A stretch of DNA of 64,000 bases from Marivita sp046591575 (GTDB lineage Bacteria; Pseudomonadota; Alphaproteobacteria; Rhodobacterales; Rhodobacteraceae): contig NZ_JBIQWA010000002.1 of assembly GCF_046591575.1 (NCBI RefSeq), positions 62,001-126,000 of the forward strand. Reading direction: 5' to 3'. Positions within the stretch are counted from its first letter, which is position 1; each line of letters begins with the position of its first letter. A program made the position numbers and the translations under genes. The notes beneath the pieces are model-generated. The model was not told the DNA's origin. It saw only the letters and a program-made list of their open reading frames with translations, and searched no databases. Positions 1 through 8,434 of the stretch are shown here, piece after piece.

Positions 1-780
1 ATAGGCGGGGATCGCGCCCACGGTGACCGCAACAAGATCCGCACCGCGCCCCAGAATGGACAGAGCCTGTTTCCAGGGGGCTGTACCGGTGGCCAAGACG
101 CCATCCGTGGCCCCAAAGGACAGCGCCGTGTCCAGTTTGTCCTGGGTTATATCGACCGCGACGATGCGTCGTGCGCCGGCCAGACGTGCACCCTGAATGG
201 CGTTGAGCCCAACGCCGCCAGCCCCGATCACCACGACATCTTCGCCGGGGCGTAATTTGCCTGCATTGACCACAGCACCAACCCCGGTGATGACCCCGCA
301 GGCCATCAGCGCAACCGCTTCGGCCGGGATGTCATCGGGCATCGACACCACCTGGCTTTGATCCACGATGACCCGCTCGGCAAAGGCACCACAGTTCATG
401 GCTTGGGTCACCGGCGTGCCATCGGCGCGCGACAGCGGCGACGGTTGATCGACCGCGCCGTCGCAGACGGTTGGTTTGCCGCTGGCGCAATTGGCGCAGG
501 TTCCGCAGGCTTTGATCAGGGTGACGACAACGCGTTGGCCGATCGTCAGTCCTGTGACACCCGCCCCAAGCGCCGACACGCGCCCGGCCGCTTCGTGTCC
601 GTAGACCGCAGGCAGCGCACCGCCCCAGGCACCTTCCGCGAAATGGATATCGGAATGGCAAATCGCCACAGCGTCCAGCGTGACTTCGATTTCACCGTCG
701 CGCGGCGCGGCCAGATCAAGCTCTTCGATCACCAATGGCGCGGCGAACTCGGTGCAGACGGCGGCTTTGATACGGGTCAT
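1..780 (-). CDS. zinc-dependent alcohol dehydrogenase (partial, C-terminus off the window)
   Basis: Medium-chain zinc alcohol dehydrogenase of the type that includes class III / S-(hydroxymethyl)glutathione dehydrogenases; cytoplasmic oxidation of an alcohol or adduct with NAD. The ATG is at 780 and 260 codons are visible before the window edge, out of a usual ~370. Catalytic zinc ligands are visible as Cys41 and His62-Glu63 (motif GHEAAG), the structural zinc lobe as Cys92, Cys95, Cys98 and Cys106, and the Rossmann turn GAGGVG near residue 186 followed by an acidic residue (Asp210) expected for NAD preference. The substrate cannot be told. It is divergent from nothing visible upstream; the next gene is 79 bases away on the same strand. 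Confidence 0.9.
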   Translation of the reverse strand, partial: MTRIKAAVCTEFAAPLVIEELDLAAPRDGEIEVTLDAVAICHSDIHFAEGAWGGALPAVYGHEAAGRVSALGAGVTGLTIGQRVVVTLIKACGTCANCASGKPTVCDGAVDQPSPLSRADGTPVTQAMNCGAFAERVIVDQSQVVSMPDDIPAEAVALMACGVITGVGAVVNAGKLRPGEDVVVIGAGGVGLNAIQGARLAGARRIVAVDITQDKLDTALSFGATDGVLATGTAPWKQALSILGRGADLVAVTVGAIPAY

Positions 781-859
781 GGGTGGCTCCTTGTGCAGGG
801 GTTGCGGCACCGTGGGGTGCGCGCAATCAGAGCGCAAGCCGGAAGTCGACGACAACGCA

Positions 860-2065
860 TCAAGCCGCGACACCCCGGCGGTTTGGAAAACAGAACACAA
901 ATAACGCGACCGCAATCAAGCCAAGCGACAGCAGAAATGGCGCACCCGGAAAATAGACCGGTGCCTCCGACCGGGTGAAGGTCGCGAACACATAGGTCAT
1001 CAGCATTGGAGAAACGATCATCGCCATGGCCCCGACGGATGTCAGCGCGCCTTGCAATTCGCCTTGCCGCCGGTCCCCCACGGTGCGCGACATGATCCCT
1101 TGCAGCGCCGGTGTGATGACGGCACCCAACGCGGTCAGGGGCGTCAGGAACAGAGCCACCGTGCCAGAGGTGATAAATGCCAGCGCGCCGAATGCGGCAA
1201 TATCGAAAACCAGCCCGTAGATGACAGTGCCACGTTCGCCCAACCGGTGCAGGATAACCCGGATCAACCCGCCCTGAACCACCGCCATCATGATGCCAAA
1301 CATGCCAAGCGACAAACCGATCATGCCCGCATTCCAGCCAAACCGCGCCTGCGCGAAATAGGCCCAGACCGCAGGATATACGAAAAACGCAACCTGATAG
1401 AGAAAGAACACCGCAAATAGACGACTTAGCCCGGGCAATGTGCCAAGCGTTTTGAACGCTCCGAACGGATTGGCCCGCCGCCAGTCAAACGGACGCCGGA
1501 TCTTGTCCGTCACGGTTTCCGTCAGGACGAAATACCCCAGAAGGGCATTGGCACCCGCCAGTGCCGCCGCCGCCCAAAACGGTGCCCGCGTGCCCCATTC
1601 GCCCAAGACTCCGCCCATCAAGGGACCGATCACAAAGCCCAATCCAAAGGCCGCGCCGACCAGACCGAAATTCTGGGCTTTCTTTTCCGCTGTTGAAATA
1701 TCCGCCATATACGCGGTTGCGGTGGCCTGTGTGGCTGCGGTGATCCCGCCAATCACTCGGCCAAGAAACAAAAGCCAGATGCTGCCCGCCAGCGCCATAA
1801 CCACATAATCGGCGGCCATGACCGCCAGAGTGATCAGCAAAACCGGCCGTCGGCCATAGCGGTCCGACAGATTGCCCATCAACGGGCCGAACAGGAATTG
1901 CATAACGGCAAACACGGTGGTGAGCACGCCCCCCCACAGCGCCGCATGGGCCAGATCACCGCCGGTGATGTCGCGGATCAAGTCTGGCATCACCGGAATG
2001 ATCAACCCGATACCCATCGCATCGATCATAACGCTGACAAGGATAAAAACGACGGGCAGGCGCAT
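860..2065 (-). CDS. TetA-like MFS drug/proton antiporter
   Basis: Major facilitator superfamily transporter, about 401 residues with twelve predicted membrane helices, as in the TetA(B/C) tetracycline:H+ antiporter group. Helix 1 carries the family signature DAMGIGLIIPVMP, and the loop after helix 2 carries motif A (GNLSDRYGRRP, about residues 65-75). The frame opens at a TTG at 2080, but the ATG at 2065 gives the usual N-terminus of this family, so I chose it. The protein is probably an inner-membrane exporter; the substrate is inferred only from family and may not be tetracycline. The lactonase gene upstream lies 67 bases away on the same strand, so co-transcription is possible. Confidence 0.88.
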   Translation of the reverse strand: MRLPVVFILVSVMIDAMGIGLIIPVMPDLIRDITGGDLAHAALWGGVLTTVFAVMQFLFGPLMGNLSDRYGRRPVLLITLAVMAADYVVMALAGSIWLLFLGRVIGGITAATQATATAYMADISTAEKKAQNFGLVGAAFGLGFVIGPLMGGVLGEWGTRAPFWAAAALAGANALLGYFVLTETVTDKIRRPFDWRRANPFGAFKTLGTLPGLSRLFAVFFLYQVAFFVYPAVWAYFAQARFGWNAGMIGLSLGMFGIMMAVVQGGLIRVILHRLGERGTVIYGLVFDIAAFGALAFITSGTVALFLTPLTALGAVITPALQGIMSRTVGDRRQGELQGALTSVGAMAMIVSPMLMTYVFATFTRSEAPVYFPGAPFLLSLGLIAVALFVFCFPNRRGVAA

Positions 2066-2132
2066 GCGCGGGGCTTTCAATGGTCAGGCGGATGCGCCAA
2101 TAGCGGGCAGGCTACACCTGTCAGGGCAGGCG

Positions 2133-2921
2133 TCAATGCGCCTGCGCGGCGATGAAGTCTGACAGAGCCCGTGCAAAATTGTCCGGGTCTTCGACACAGG
2201 GCAGGTGCCCGGCCTTGCGGATCAGATGAAACCGCGACCCCGGAACAAGATCGACCGTTTCCTTGACCAGATCCGCAGGCGTGGAGCCGTCTTCGGACCC
2301 GGCAATGCCAAGCGTCGGCAACCGCAGGCCAGCCGTCATGGTTAAAAAATCCGTCCCTGCTATCGCATGTGAACAGCCGATATAACCATCTGCCGGGGTG
2401 CGCGTGAGCATGTTGCGCCATGCGTGATACTCTTCGGTCTGGCGAAAGGGGGGCGAAAACCATCGCTGCAGGATCGAGTCCGCCAAAGCCTCGATGCCGC
2501 CCTGTTCAACCCCGGCAATCCGCTCGGCCCAGATATCACGGGTGCCGATCCTGGTTGCTGTGTTGGACAGCACCAAGGTGCGCACCAGATCAAGGCGCTT
2601 GGCCGCCAGCCCCTGCGCAATCATTCCGCCAATCGACAGACCGACAAAAACCGCATCGCGGATCGCAAGATGATCCATCAACCGCTCCGCGTCACGCACC
2701 AGCGCGCCCATGGTATAGGGGGGGGGTGGGCATTCCGACAATCCGTGGCCGCGTGTGTCATAGCGGATGTATTTCAGCCCGCGTATCGGCAATCTTGCGA
2801 TCACCTTGTCCCAAAGGCGCAAATCGGTGCCGAGGGAATTGGAAAACACAACCGGCGCGCCATCCGGATCACCATCTATCCGGTAGTGCAGCCGGATGTC
2901 TCCCAAATTCGCAATATACAT
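2133..2921 (-). CDS. pcaD: 3-oxoadipate enol-lactonase-like alpha/beta hydrolase
   Basis: Alpha/beta hydrolase of 262 residues resembling 3-oxoadipate enol-lactonase, which converts beta-ketoadipate enol-lactone to beta-ketoadipate in the protocatechuate branch of aromatic catabolism. The nucleophile elbow GLSIGG places Ser at about residue 96. The N-terminus reads as an enol-lactonase (LHYRIDGDP, then FSNSLGTDLRLWD), and the catalytic His lies in AGHLPCVED near residue 240. No other pca genes are nearby, so the assignment rests on protein resemblance alone and a related esterase role remains possible. The start ATG at 2921 follows a hairpin repeat that separates this gene from the PLP dehydratase upstream. 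Confidence 0.72.
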   Translation of the reverse strand: MYIANLGDIRLHYRIDGDPDGAPVVFSNSLGTDLRLWDKVIARLPIRGLKYIRYDTRGHGLSECPPPPYTMGALVRDAERLMDHLAIRDAVFVGLSIGGMIAQGLAAKRLDLVRTLVLSNTATRIGTRDIWAERIAGVEQGGIEALADSILQRWFSPPFRQTEEYHAWRNMLTRTPADGYIGCSHAIAGTDFLTMTAGLRLPTLGIAGSEDGSTPADLVKETVDLVPGSRFHLIRKAGHLPCVEDPDNFARALSDFIAAQAH

Positions 2922-2951
2922 ACGCCGTCCTTTGTATTGGTGTTTCTTTGG

Positions 2952-2997
2952 GCAAAAAATACCTCGGGGGAGGCCGTAGGCCGGGGGCAGCGCCCCC
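2952..2997 (-). repeat. dispersed hairpin repeat, family 1, copy B (terminator-like)
   Basis: Read on the minus strand this is GGGGGC-GCT-GCCCCC, then GGCC-TAC-GGCC, then CCCCCGAGGTATTTTTT. Two perfect stems with three-base loops are followed by a T-rich run, just downstream of the PLP dehydratase gene on the same strand, so it probably ends that transcript. A second copy is at 29036-29077 with the same stems and different loops. I recognise this pattern as a repeated intergenic element of Rhodobacteraceae genomes; copy number cannot be judged from one window. Confidence 0.75.
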
Positions 2998-3054
2998 TGA
3001 CACGGTTGGCAGATGCACGCTTATCGCTCAAACGCGCGAACATGAGGTCGCCCC

Positions 3055-4032
3055 TTACCCCTCTCCGAAACGCTCCAGCGCGGCTGTGAACACCGCGCGG
3101 TCGACATTTCCACCCGAGATCGTGACAATGACCGTGTCGGCCTCAAAGGCGTCCGGGTGGTAAAGCGCCGCCGCAAGCGCCACCGCGCCGCCCGGTTCAG
3201 CCACCAGTTTCAACCGTGAGAACGCCTGTGCCATCGCTTTCTGGGCCTCGCTTTCAGACACCACGAGACCGGGGCCGCAGAGGCGTTTCATGATTGGAAA
3301 GGTAAGATCTCCGGGCTGCTGCGTGACAATGGCGTCGCACAATCCGCCGGACGCGGTGGCGTTGCGTTCGATCCGGCCCGAAGCCAGCGAGCGCGCCACG
3401 TCATCATAATTTTCCGGCTCGGCCGGGCGCACCTGCATGTCGGGGGCCTTGGCCTGCAGCGCCAGCGCAATTCCCGATGTCAGACCGCCCCCGCCGCAGC
3501 ACACAATCACCTCGGCGTGGGTCACACCCCGCGTGGCCGCCTGTGCGGCGATTTCCAGACCGCAGGTGCCCTGACCGGCAATGACGTCCGGGTCGTCAAA
3601 CGGTTTGATCAACGTCAGCCCGCGCTTTTGCGACAGCGTGGCCCCGATCGCATCGCGATTTTCCGATGCCCTGTCATAAAGGATCACCTCGGCCCCCAAG
3701 GCGCGGGTGTTGTCGATTTTCAAACGCGGCGCATCCGATGGCATGATGATCACCGCGCTGACACCGAATGCTCGTGCTGCCAGCGCCACACCCTGAGCAT
3801 GGTTGCCAGAGGAAAATGCGATAACTCCGCGTGCGCGCTGTGCATCGGGCAATGCCGATAGGGCCGACCGCGCGCCACGATACTTGAAGCTTCCGGTGTG
3901 TTGCAGACATTCGGCTTTGACCAGCACCCGCCGTCCGGCGATCTTGTCCAGAAACGGCGATGACAAAAGGGGCGTCACCCGCGCGTGCCCTTCAAGCCGT
4001 TGCGCGGCCGCTTCGATTTTGGTGATGTCCAT
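3055..4032 (-). CDS. threonine dehydratase / serine racemase-type PLP enzyme
   Basis: Fold-type II PLP enzyme of 325 residues, as in short catabolic threonine ammonia-lyases, serine racemase and hydroxyaspartate dehydratase. The PLP lysine is in SFKYRGA (Lys50), and the phosphate-binding glycine loop is CGGGGLTSG around residues 170-180. There is no C-terminal ACT-like domain of the long biosynthetic IlvA, so a catabolic or racemase role is more likely. The frame is open to an upstream ATG at 4056, but the ATG at 4032 shares its first base with the TGA of the hydrolase before it (TGATG), which marks translational coupling and decides the start. Substrate is uncertain between L-threonine and L-serine derivatives. 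Confidence 0.82.
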   Translation of the reverse strand: MDITKIEAAAQRLEGHARVTPLLSSPFLDKIAGRRVLVKAECLQHTGSFKYRGARSALSALPDAQRARGVIAFSSGNHAQGVALAARAFGVSAVIIMPSDAPRLKIDNTRALGAEVILYDRASENRDAIGATLSQKRGLTLIKPFDDPDVIAGQGTCGLEIAAQAATRGVTHAEVIVCCGGGGLTSGIALALQAKAPDMQVRPAEPENYDDVARSLASGRIERNATASGGLCDAIVTQQPGDLTFPIMKRLCGPGLVVSESEAQKAMAQAFSRLKLVAEPGGAVALAAALYHPDAFEADTVIVTISGGNVDRAVFTAALERFGEG

Positions 4033-4856
4033 CAGGTCCTCAGCATATCCAGCCACCGGCGCAAGGCATCGAGGCTTTCCCGTTCGTCCAGAAACGGAAT
4101 ATGCCCGCGATCGGGGATGTCAACGGCGATCATATCGGGACGGCGGGCTTTCATCTTGTCGACGGTTGCGCGTGCCAGAAGGTCGGAATTGGCACCGCGC
4201 AGACAGGCCAAAGGCATGCCGGACAAGGCATCGAACAAAGGCCACAGATCCGGTTCGGGCTGAGCGCCATTGGCAAGAACCGCGTCGCGCAGTTTCGGAT
4301 CATAGGTCAGGGTCAGACCGGTTTCGGTTTGGTGAAACAGTCGGTGTGCCTCGTCCAGCCATCGTGATTTCGGCACATTGGCAAAGCCCGTCATCAGCCG
4401 TTCGCGCGCAGCCGCCACCTCTTCATGGGTGGTCAGGGTCGGGGGGCGGCCAAGGTAGTCTTTGATCACATCCAGGCCCTGCGGATCAATTTCCGGCCCG
4501 ATGTCATTCAGCGCGACACCCAAAAGCCGGGATTTCGCGGTGGCGGCCAGCATCATGGCCACCAGCCCGCCACGCGAGGTTCCCAAGATGGCGACCTGGT
4601 CCAGCCCTAGGTGATCCACCAGTTCAACCGCGTCGCGGGCCTCGACAGGTATCTGGTAGGTCGATGGGTCCGCCCAGTCGGATTTGCCCCGCCCGCGATA
4701 GTCAAGCGTGATCAGGCGCACGTCCCGCAGGTGAGGGGCAACAAAATCAAAATCGCGCCCGTCGCGGGTCAGCCCGGCAAGGCACAGGACAGGCAGCCCG
4801 GTTCCGGTATCGGTGTAATGCAGGGATATCCCGTCCGAGGTTGTGAAACTGGGCAT
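4032..4856 (-). CDS. alpha/beta hydrolase
   Basis: Alpha/beta hydrolase of 274 residues with a nucleophile elbow GTSRGG (Ser94), an oxyanion-region motif LAGLTRDGRDF near residue 30, DYRGRGKSD near residue 55, and a C-terminal DRGHIPFLDE that supplies the histidine. It is the middle gene of a coupled trio: its ATG overlaps the stop of the dehalogenase by one base, and its stop overlaps the start of the PLP enzyme in the same way. Substrate is unknown; the chain of dehalogenase, hydrolase and dehydratase would fit clean-up of small halogenated or ester metabolites, but that is inference. Confidence 0.85.
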   Translation of the reverse strand: MPSFTTSDGISLHYTDTGTGLPVLCLAGLTRDGRDFDFVAPHLRDVRLITLDYRGRGKSDWADPSTYQIPVEARDAVELVDHLGLDQVAILGTSRGGLVAMMLAATAKSRLLGVALNDIGPEIDPQGLDVIKDYLGRPPTLTTHEEVAAARERLMTGFANVPKSRWLDEAHRLFHQTETGLTLTYDPKLRDAVLANGAQPEPDLWPLFDALSGMPLACLRGANSDLLARATVDKMKARRPDMIAVDIPDRGHIPFLDERESLDALRRWLDMLRT

Positions 4857-5530
4857 CAGGCAATCTCCGGAATGGTCGAAAGGTCTGGCAAAATGTGTTT
4901 TGGCGTGTGCGACAGGCGATCAACCGGGGCGCGTGCGCGGTTCACCCAAACGGTTTCAAACCCGTATCCGGTTGCCCCGGCGGCGTCCCAGCCGTTGGAT
5001 GATACAAACAGCACGTCGTCTTTGGCACATCCAAACCGCGCGCCGACCATGTCGTACACGGCTGCAGCCGGTTTGAAGAGGCCAACCTCTTCGACAGACA
5101 GAACCGCATCCAGAAAGTCGGCGATCCCGGCACTGTCGACCGCACCGTCCAGCATGTCGGTGCTGCCATTTGACAGGATCGCACAGGTCTTGCCCGCAGC
5201 CTTGAGACGGGCCAGCATCATCGGCACATCGCGATAGGCGGGCAGTTCCCAATACAGTGCCAACAGACGTTCGCGCAGTTCCGGGTCGTCCAGTTGGGCT
5301 TTTTCCATCGCCCAATCCAGCCCGTCTTTGGTGACATCCCAGAACGGGATATACGCGCCGGTGATCGTGCGCAGCCAGGTGTATTGAAGCTGTTTCTGCC
5401 GCCAATCTTCGGCCAGCTGCGGCCACACGGCCTTGAGCGCGGCGCGCCCCGGTTCATCGGCGGCCACACGTGCGGCGGCCGCGACATCAAACAAGGTGCC
5501 GTAGGCATCAAAGACAAAGACCTGTGCCAC
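4856..5530 (-). CDS. haloacid dehalogenase type II (HAD superfamily)
   Basis: HAD-superfamily hydrolase of 224 residues close to L-2-haloacid dehalogenases, which replace the halogen of 2-haloacids by hydroxyl. Motif I is FDAYGTLFD with the nucleophile Asp8; motif II is LSNGS near residue 118; a lysine follows in the FKPAAAVYD segment near residue 150; and SSNGWDAAGA near residue 176 matches the dehalogenase-type motif rather than the DD motif of phosphatases. The start is a GTG with GAGGGG seven bases upstream. It leads a three-gene operon with one-base overlaps. Confidence 0.85.
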   Translation of the reverse strand: MAQVFVFDAYGTLFDVAAAARVAADEPGRAALKAVWPQLAEDWRQKQLQYTWLRTITGAYIPFWDVTKDGLDWAMEKAQLDDPELRERLLALYWELPAYRDVPMMLARLKAAGKTCAILSNGSTDMLDGAVDSAGIADFLDAVLSVEEVGLFKPAAAVYDMVGARFGCAKDDVLFVSSNGWDAAGATGYGFETVWVNRARAPVDRLSHTPKHILPDLSTIPEIA

Positions 5531-5616
5531 GATTTCCCCTCACCCGACACTTTTGATCAAAGTGGCAGATCGGGTCGATTGAGAAAAGTGTTCTTTCACG
5601 CACGATGCGACGCAGC

Positions 5617-6192
5617 TCAGAAATCAGCCGAGGTCCACATCACCCGGTCGCCATTGACGCGCAGTGGGATCACCGGCCGGTACACACATTGAAAGGATCG
5701 GGGGCGATAGTCACAGACCAGCGTATCGCTCGCATCCTTGATGAACAGATACGCGCCGTTTTCGTGCTTCCAGGCAACGCCCCCATAGCTGGCGATTGTC
5801 ATCGCTGTGATGTGATTGTTGGATGACCAGAAGCTGTAATCATCGGTGCCATAGATGCCGCCGCGCACTGCTTCGGGTTCGTCCTGTTTCGCCTCCGCGA
5901 CCAGACCCGCCGTATGGTCGTCGATCAGAGCTTTCACAAAGCCGGTCGCTATGGAAGGCACAGCCAGAACCCAACCCGCGCAGGCCCCTGCGGCACCGAC
6001 ACCGTATATAAAGGCATCGGCCGCATCTGGTCCGGTTCCGGTAACGGCCCAAACGACCGGCTGCACAGCAAGACCGGCAACCCCACCGCGGGACAGCCCA
6101 CCCGCCATGCTGAGCTTGCCATTTATCGCATATTCAACGGAAAAGGCGGCAACGGTCACCGCGGCGTTGGTGGCAGAATTATCTCCTGGCAT
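5617..6192 (-). CDS. uncharacterised protein with hydrophobic Gly/Ala-rich N-half
   Basis: I do not recognise this 191-residue protein. The first half (about residues 10-90) is rich in Gly, Ala and Val with a segment of about 40 mostly hydrophobic residues (PDAADAFIYGVGAAGACAGW and beyond) that could enter a membrane. The second half is polar and aromatic, with SFWSSNN, YGGVAWKHENGAYLF and two cysteines in VCDYRPRSFQCVYRP. There is no clear signal peptide. It is isolated: 86 bases from the dehalogenase and followed by an A+T-rich gap before rpsU. Good coding statistics and lack of a better frame support it being real. Confidence 0.6.
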   Translation of the reverse strand: MPGDNSATNAAVTVAAFSVEYAINGKLSMAGGLSRGGVAGLAVQPVVWAVTGTGPDAADAFIYGVGAAGACAGWVLAVPSIATGFVKALIDDHTAGLVAEAKQDEPEAVRGGIYGTDDYSFWSSNNHITAMTIASYGGVAWKHENGAYLFIKDASDTLVCDYRPRSFQCVYRPVIPLRVNGDRVMWTSADF

Positions 6193-6469
6193 GTCAATTC
6201 CTTGTGATCATGGCCCGTGCCACCACGGCTTGAAAAATTTGACTGGCCGCAAAGTGGCGGGCGGTTGAATAAAGGAAGGCAACAATAAAAATAAAAAGTT
6301 GCGCCGCTCAGATAGTGTCATGCATGGTTTGATTCGCGCAAGAAATCTTGCAACGCCTCCCCATGGGGGAGTGCGCCCAGGGCAAAGATCGGACCCGCCA
6401 GACACAACAAACCCCCGAAAGCGCAAGGCCTCGGGGGTTGTAAACTTCATAGCGTGTTGGAAAATCTGC
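6193..6469. other. intergenic gap, A+T-rich, holding the rpsU terminator
   Basis: No gene seen. The part near 6270-6300 is notably A+T-rich compared with the rest of the window, a small palindrome CTCCCCATGGGGGAG lies near 6357-6371, and the rpsU terminator is at 6401-6438. Confidence 0.6.
6401..6438 (-). terminator. rho-independent terminator of rpsU
   Basis: On the minus strand an 8-bp stem ACCCCCGA/TCGGGGGT (6431-6438 with 6411-6418) is followed by TTTGTTGTG, 30 bases after the rpsU stop. Confidence 0.8.
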
Positions 6470-6676
6470 TTAGAGCATACCTTCGCGCTGTGCCTTTTTA
6501 CGCGCCAGTTTGCGCGCACGGCGGATCGCTTCGGCTTTCTCGCGGGCTTTTTTCTCCGATGGTTTTTCGAAGTGCTGACGCAGCTTCATTTCACGGAAAA
6601 CGCCTTCACGTTGCAGCTTTTTCTTCAGAGCGCGGAGCGCCTGATCTACGTTGTTGTCACGAACACTAACCTGCAT
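6470..6676 (-). CDS. rpsU: 30S ribosomal protein S21
   Basis: S21 of 68 residues, a small basic protein of the 30S platform needed for binding of initiating mRNA. It starts MQVSVRDNNVDQALRALKKK and ends in a very basic helix (KKAREKAEAIRRARKLARKKAQ), both typical. The length matches alphaproteobacterial S21. An AGAAAGGTGG ribosome-binding site lies eight bases before the ATG, and a strong terminator follows, so it is probably monocistronic. Confidence 0.97.
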   Translation of the reverse strand: MQVSVRDNNVDQALRALKKKLQREGVFREMKLRQHFEKPSEKKAREKAEAIRRARKLARKKAQREGML

Positions 6677-6775
6677 GTGGTTTTCACCACCTTTCTAAGT
6701 TGGATTTGCAAGGAGTTGCAGGAACGCGCTGGTTATCAAGTTGCGCCCGGTTTGTCCAGCCTGATCTAACGGGTT

Positions 6776-7471
6776 TTACAGCGGGCCAGACCCGTCCGAT
6801 GCGGCCATATTATGTGCAGCGGTGATCGGGTTGGCCGGATAGATAAAGATGGCCAGTGACAGCAAGGCAAAGATACATTCATACACTTCCCAACGCCGCG
6901 ATTCCCCCAGAAGCGGAATAATCAGCGTCACCGCCAATGCAAAGCCCGCATGATGCAGGCGAGGGACCGGGATGATCATCTTTCGGGTCAGCGTCTGAAC
7001 CCATCCCACACGCGGCCAGAGCAATGGCAGAACGATCAGATAGCTAAGGATGATGTAGCTGAGGACCGGGCCGAAAATGAGTTCATCAAGTTTCACGTCG
7101 CCGATCACCAGATTATGGAAGGTGAATTCCTGCTGATCATTGTTTTGTCTAAAGTATTCCGGGCTTTCAAACCCAAGAATACGCTGTCCCCAAGAGATTT
7201 CCTCGCCACCTGCCCAGATATACGCAACCCCGTAGAGCACTCCCAGCGCCAGAGCGCCGGTCGGGATGTGTTTGCGCGCTCTGAACGCCCGATACCAAAG
7301 AACGCCCCCCGCCAGCGCCAAGCCGATCGCTGTTGTGTCTTCAATCAGCGAATCCTCAGCGCCGAAATAGTCAAAGAATATCTCTCGCGAGATGGCAGAG
7401 ACAATAAAGGCGGAGATCAGGATCGTTGCGGCGCATGTCAGCAGCCAAAAGTCAAAGGAATGTCGCTGCAC
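6776..7471 (-). CDS. polytopic inner-membrane protein with GEEISWGQRI motif
   Basis: Membrane protein of 231 residues with about six hydrophobic helices (residues 10-28, 48-60, 72-90, 135-152, 174-192 and 200-218). A loop carries the motif GGEEISWGQRILGFESPE near residues 88-105 and a following EFTFHNL, a combination seen in a family of uncharacterised bacterial membrane proteins. The function is unknown to me. The start is a GTG at 7471; no strong ribosome-binding site is visible. It is divergent from the COQ9 gene and ends shortly before the rpsU promoter region. Confidence 0.75.
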   Translation of the reverse strand: MQRHSFDFWLLTCAATILISAFIVSAISREIFFDYFGAEDSLIEDTTAIGLALAGGVLWYRAFRARKHIPTGALALGVLYGVAYIWAGGEEISWGQRILGFESPEYFRQNNDQQEFTFHNLVIGDVKLDELIFGPVLSYIILSYLIVLPLLWPRVGWVQTLTRKMIIPVPRLHHAGFALAVTLIIPLLGESRRWEVYECIFALLSLAIFIYPANPITAAHNMAASDGSGPL

Positions 7472-7698
7472 GTCTTGTCTCGCGAATTGGGTATTGGCGG
7501 CGGTGTATCAGCGACAGGACGTGGATTTCCAGATCAAACCCACAGCGTTTTAAGCCCGGCCCGAGTGACGTGGCTGGATCTGAACCGGGGGCTTGTCAGG
7601 ATTTGCGCCGATTTCGGGCTCTTCCTGTTGGCGTTTGGCGGGGCATCGCACTAGGTTGGTCTGTAGCAACCCCGCAACCGATCTATCGGAGGCCACTT

Positions 7699-8403
7699 AT
7701 GACACAGACACCCGACGAGACCGCCAGCGACGCCGGAAGCCAACTGCTGGACGCCGCGTTGATGCACGTGCCCTTTGACGGATGGTCAGACACCGCGTTT
7801 CGGGCCGCAATCGAGGATACCGGAATTGCCCCGGCAGTGGCGCGCGGCCTGTTTCCGCGCGGTGCCATTGACCTTGCTGCGGCCTTTCACCGGCGGGGCG
7901 ATGACGCAATGGTCACCGCCTTGCAGCAGCACGATCTGTCAACGATGCGCTTTCGCGACCAGGTCACGCTTGCGGTCCGATTGCGGCTTGAGGCGGTCGA
8001 GGACAAGGAAGCGGTCCGGCGCGGTGCGACCTTGTTTGCGCTGCCGATGCATGCCGCCGAGGGCGCGCGTCTGGTCTGGGGCACGGCAGATCGCATCTGG
8101 ACCGCGCTGGGCGACACCTCGCGCGATATCAATTGGTACACCAAACGCGCGACCCTGTCGGGGGTTTATTCGTCAACCGTGCTGTATTGGCTGGGCGACG
8201 ATTCGCTTGAACATCAAGCAACCTGGGCGTTTCTGGATCGCCGGATCGGCGACGTGATGCAGATCGAAAAGACCAAGGCACAGCTGCGCAAGGCTCCGGG
8301 GCTGAGCAGTGTTCTCAAACGGGCGGATTCGCTGTTGTCGCGGGTCAAGGCACCGAAATCGAAACACAGCAACTTGCCCGGCGGCTGGACGGTTCCGCGC
8401 TGA
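7699..8403 (+). CDS. COQ9-family ubiquinone biosynthesis protein
   Basis: COQ9-family protein of 234 residues. COQ9 binds lipids and supports the hydroxylase COQ7 in ubiquinone biosynthesis. The conserved C-terminal region is present (INWYTKRATLSGVYSSTVLYWLGD, then TWAFLDRRIGDVM), as is the N-terminal TetR-like helical part (LMHVPFDGWSDTAFRAAIEDTG). The frame stays open upstream to 7426, but the ATG at 7699 has ATCGGAGG seven bases before it and gives the usual N-terminus. It stands alone between two minus-strand genes. The 227 bases upstream hold no other gene that I can see. Confidence 0.9.
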   Translation: MTQTPDETASDAGSQLLDAALMHVPFDGWSDTAFRAAIEDTGIAPAVARGLFPRGAIDLAAAFHRRGDDAMVTALQQHDLSTMRFRDQVTLAVRLRLEAVEDKEAVRRGATLFALPMHAAEGARLVWGTADRIWTALGDTSRDINWYTKRATLSGVYSSTVLYWLGDDSLEHQATWAFLDRRIGDVMQIEKTKAQLRKAPGLSSVLKRADSLLSRVKAPKSKHSNLPGGWTVPR

Positions 8404-8434
8404 TGGGATCATCGCAGGGCTTCGGCCACCGGGT

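Noticed and set aside
358..978. Plus-strand frame of 206 codons
   Set aside because: It is the shadow of the edge-truncated alcohol dehydrogenase on the minus strand, whose zinc and NAD motifs are intact.
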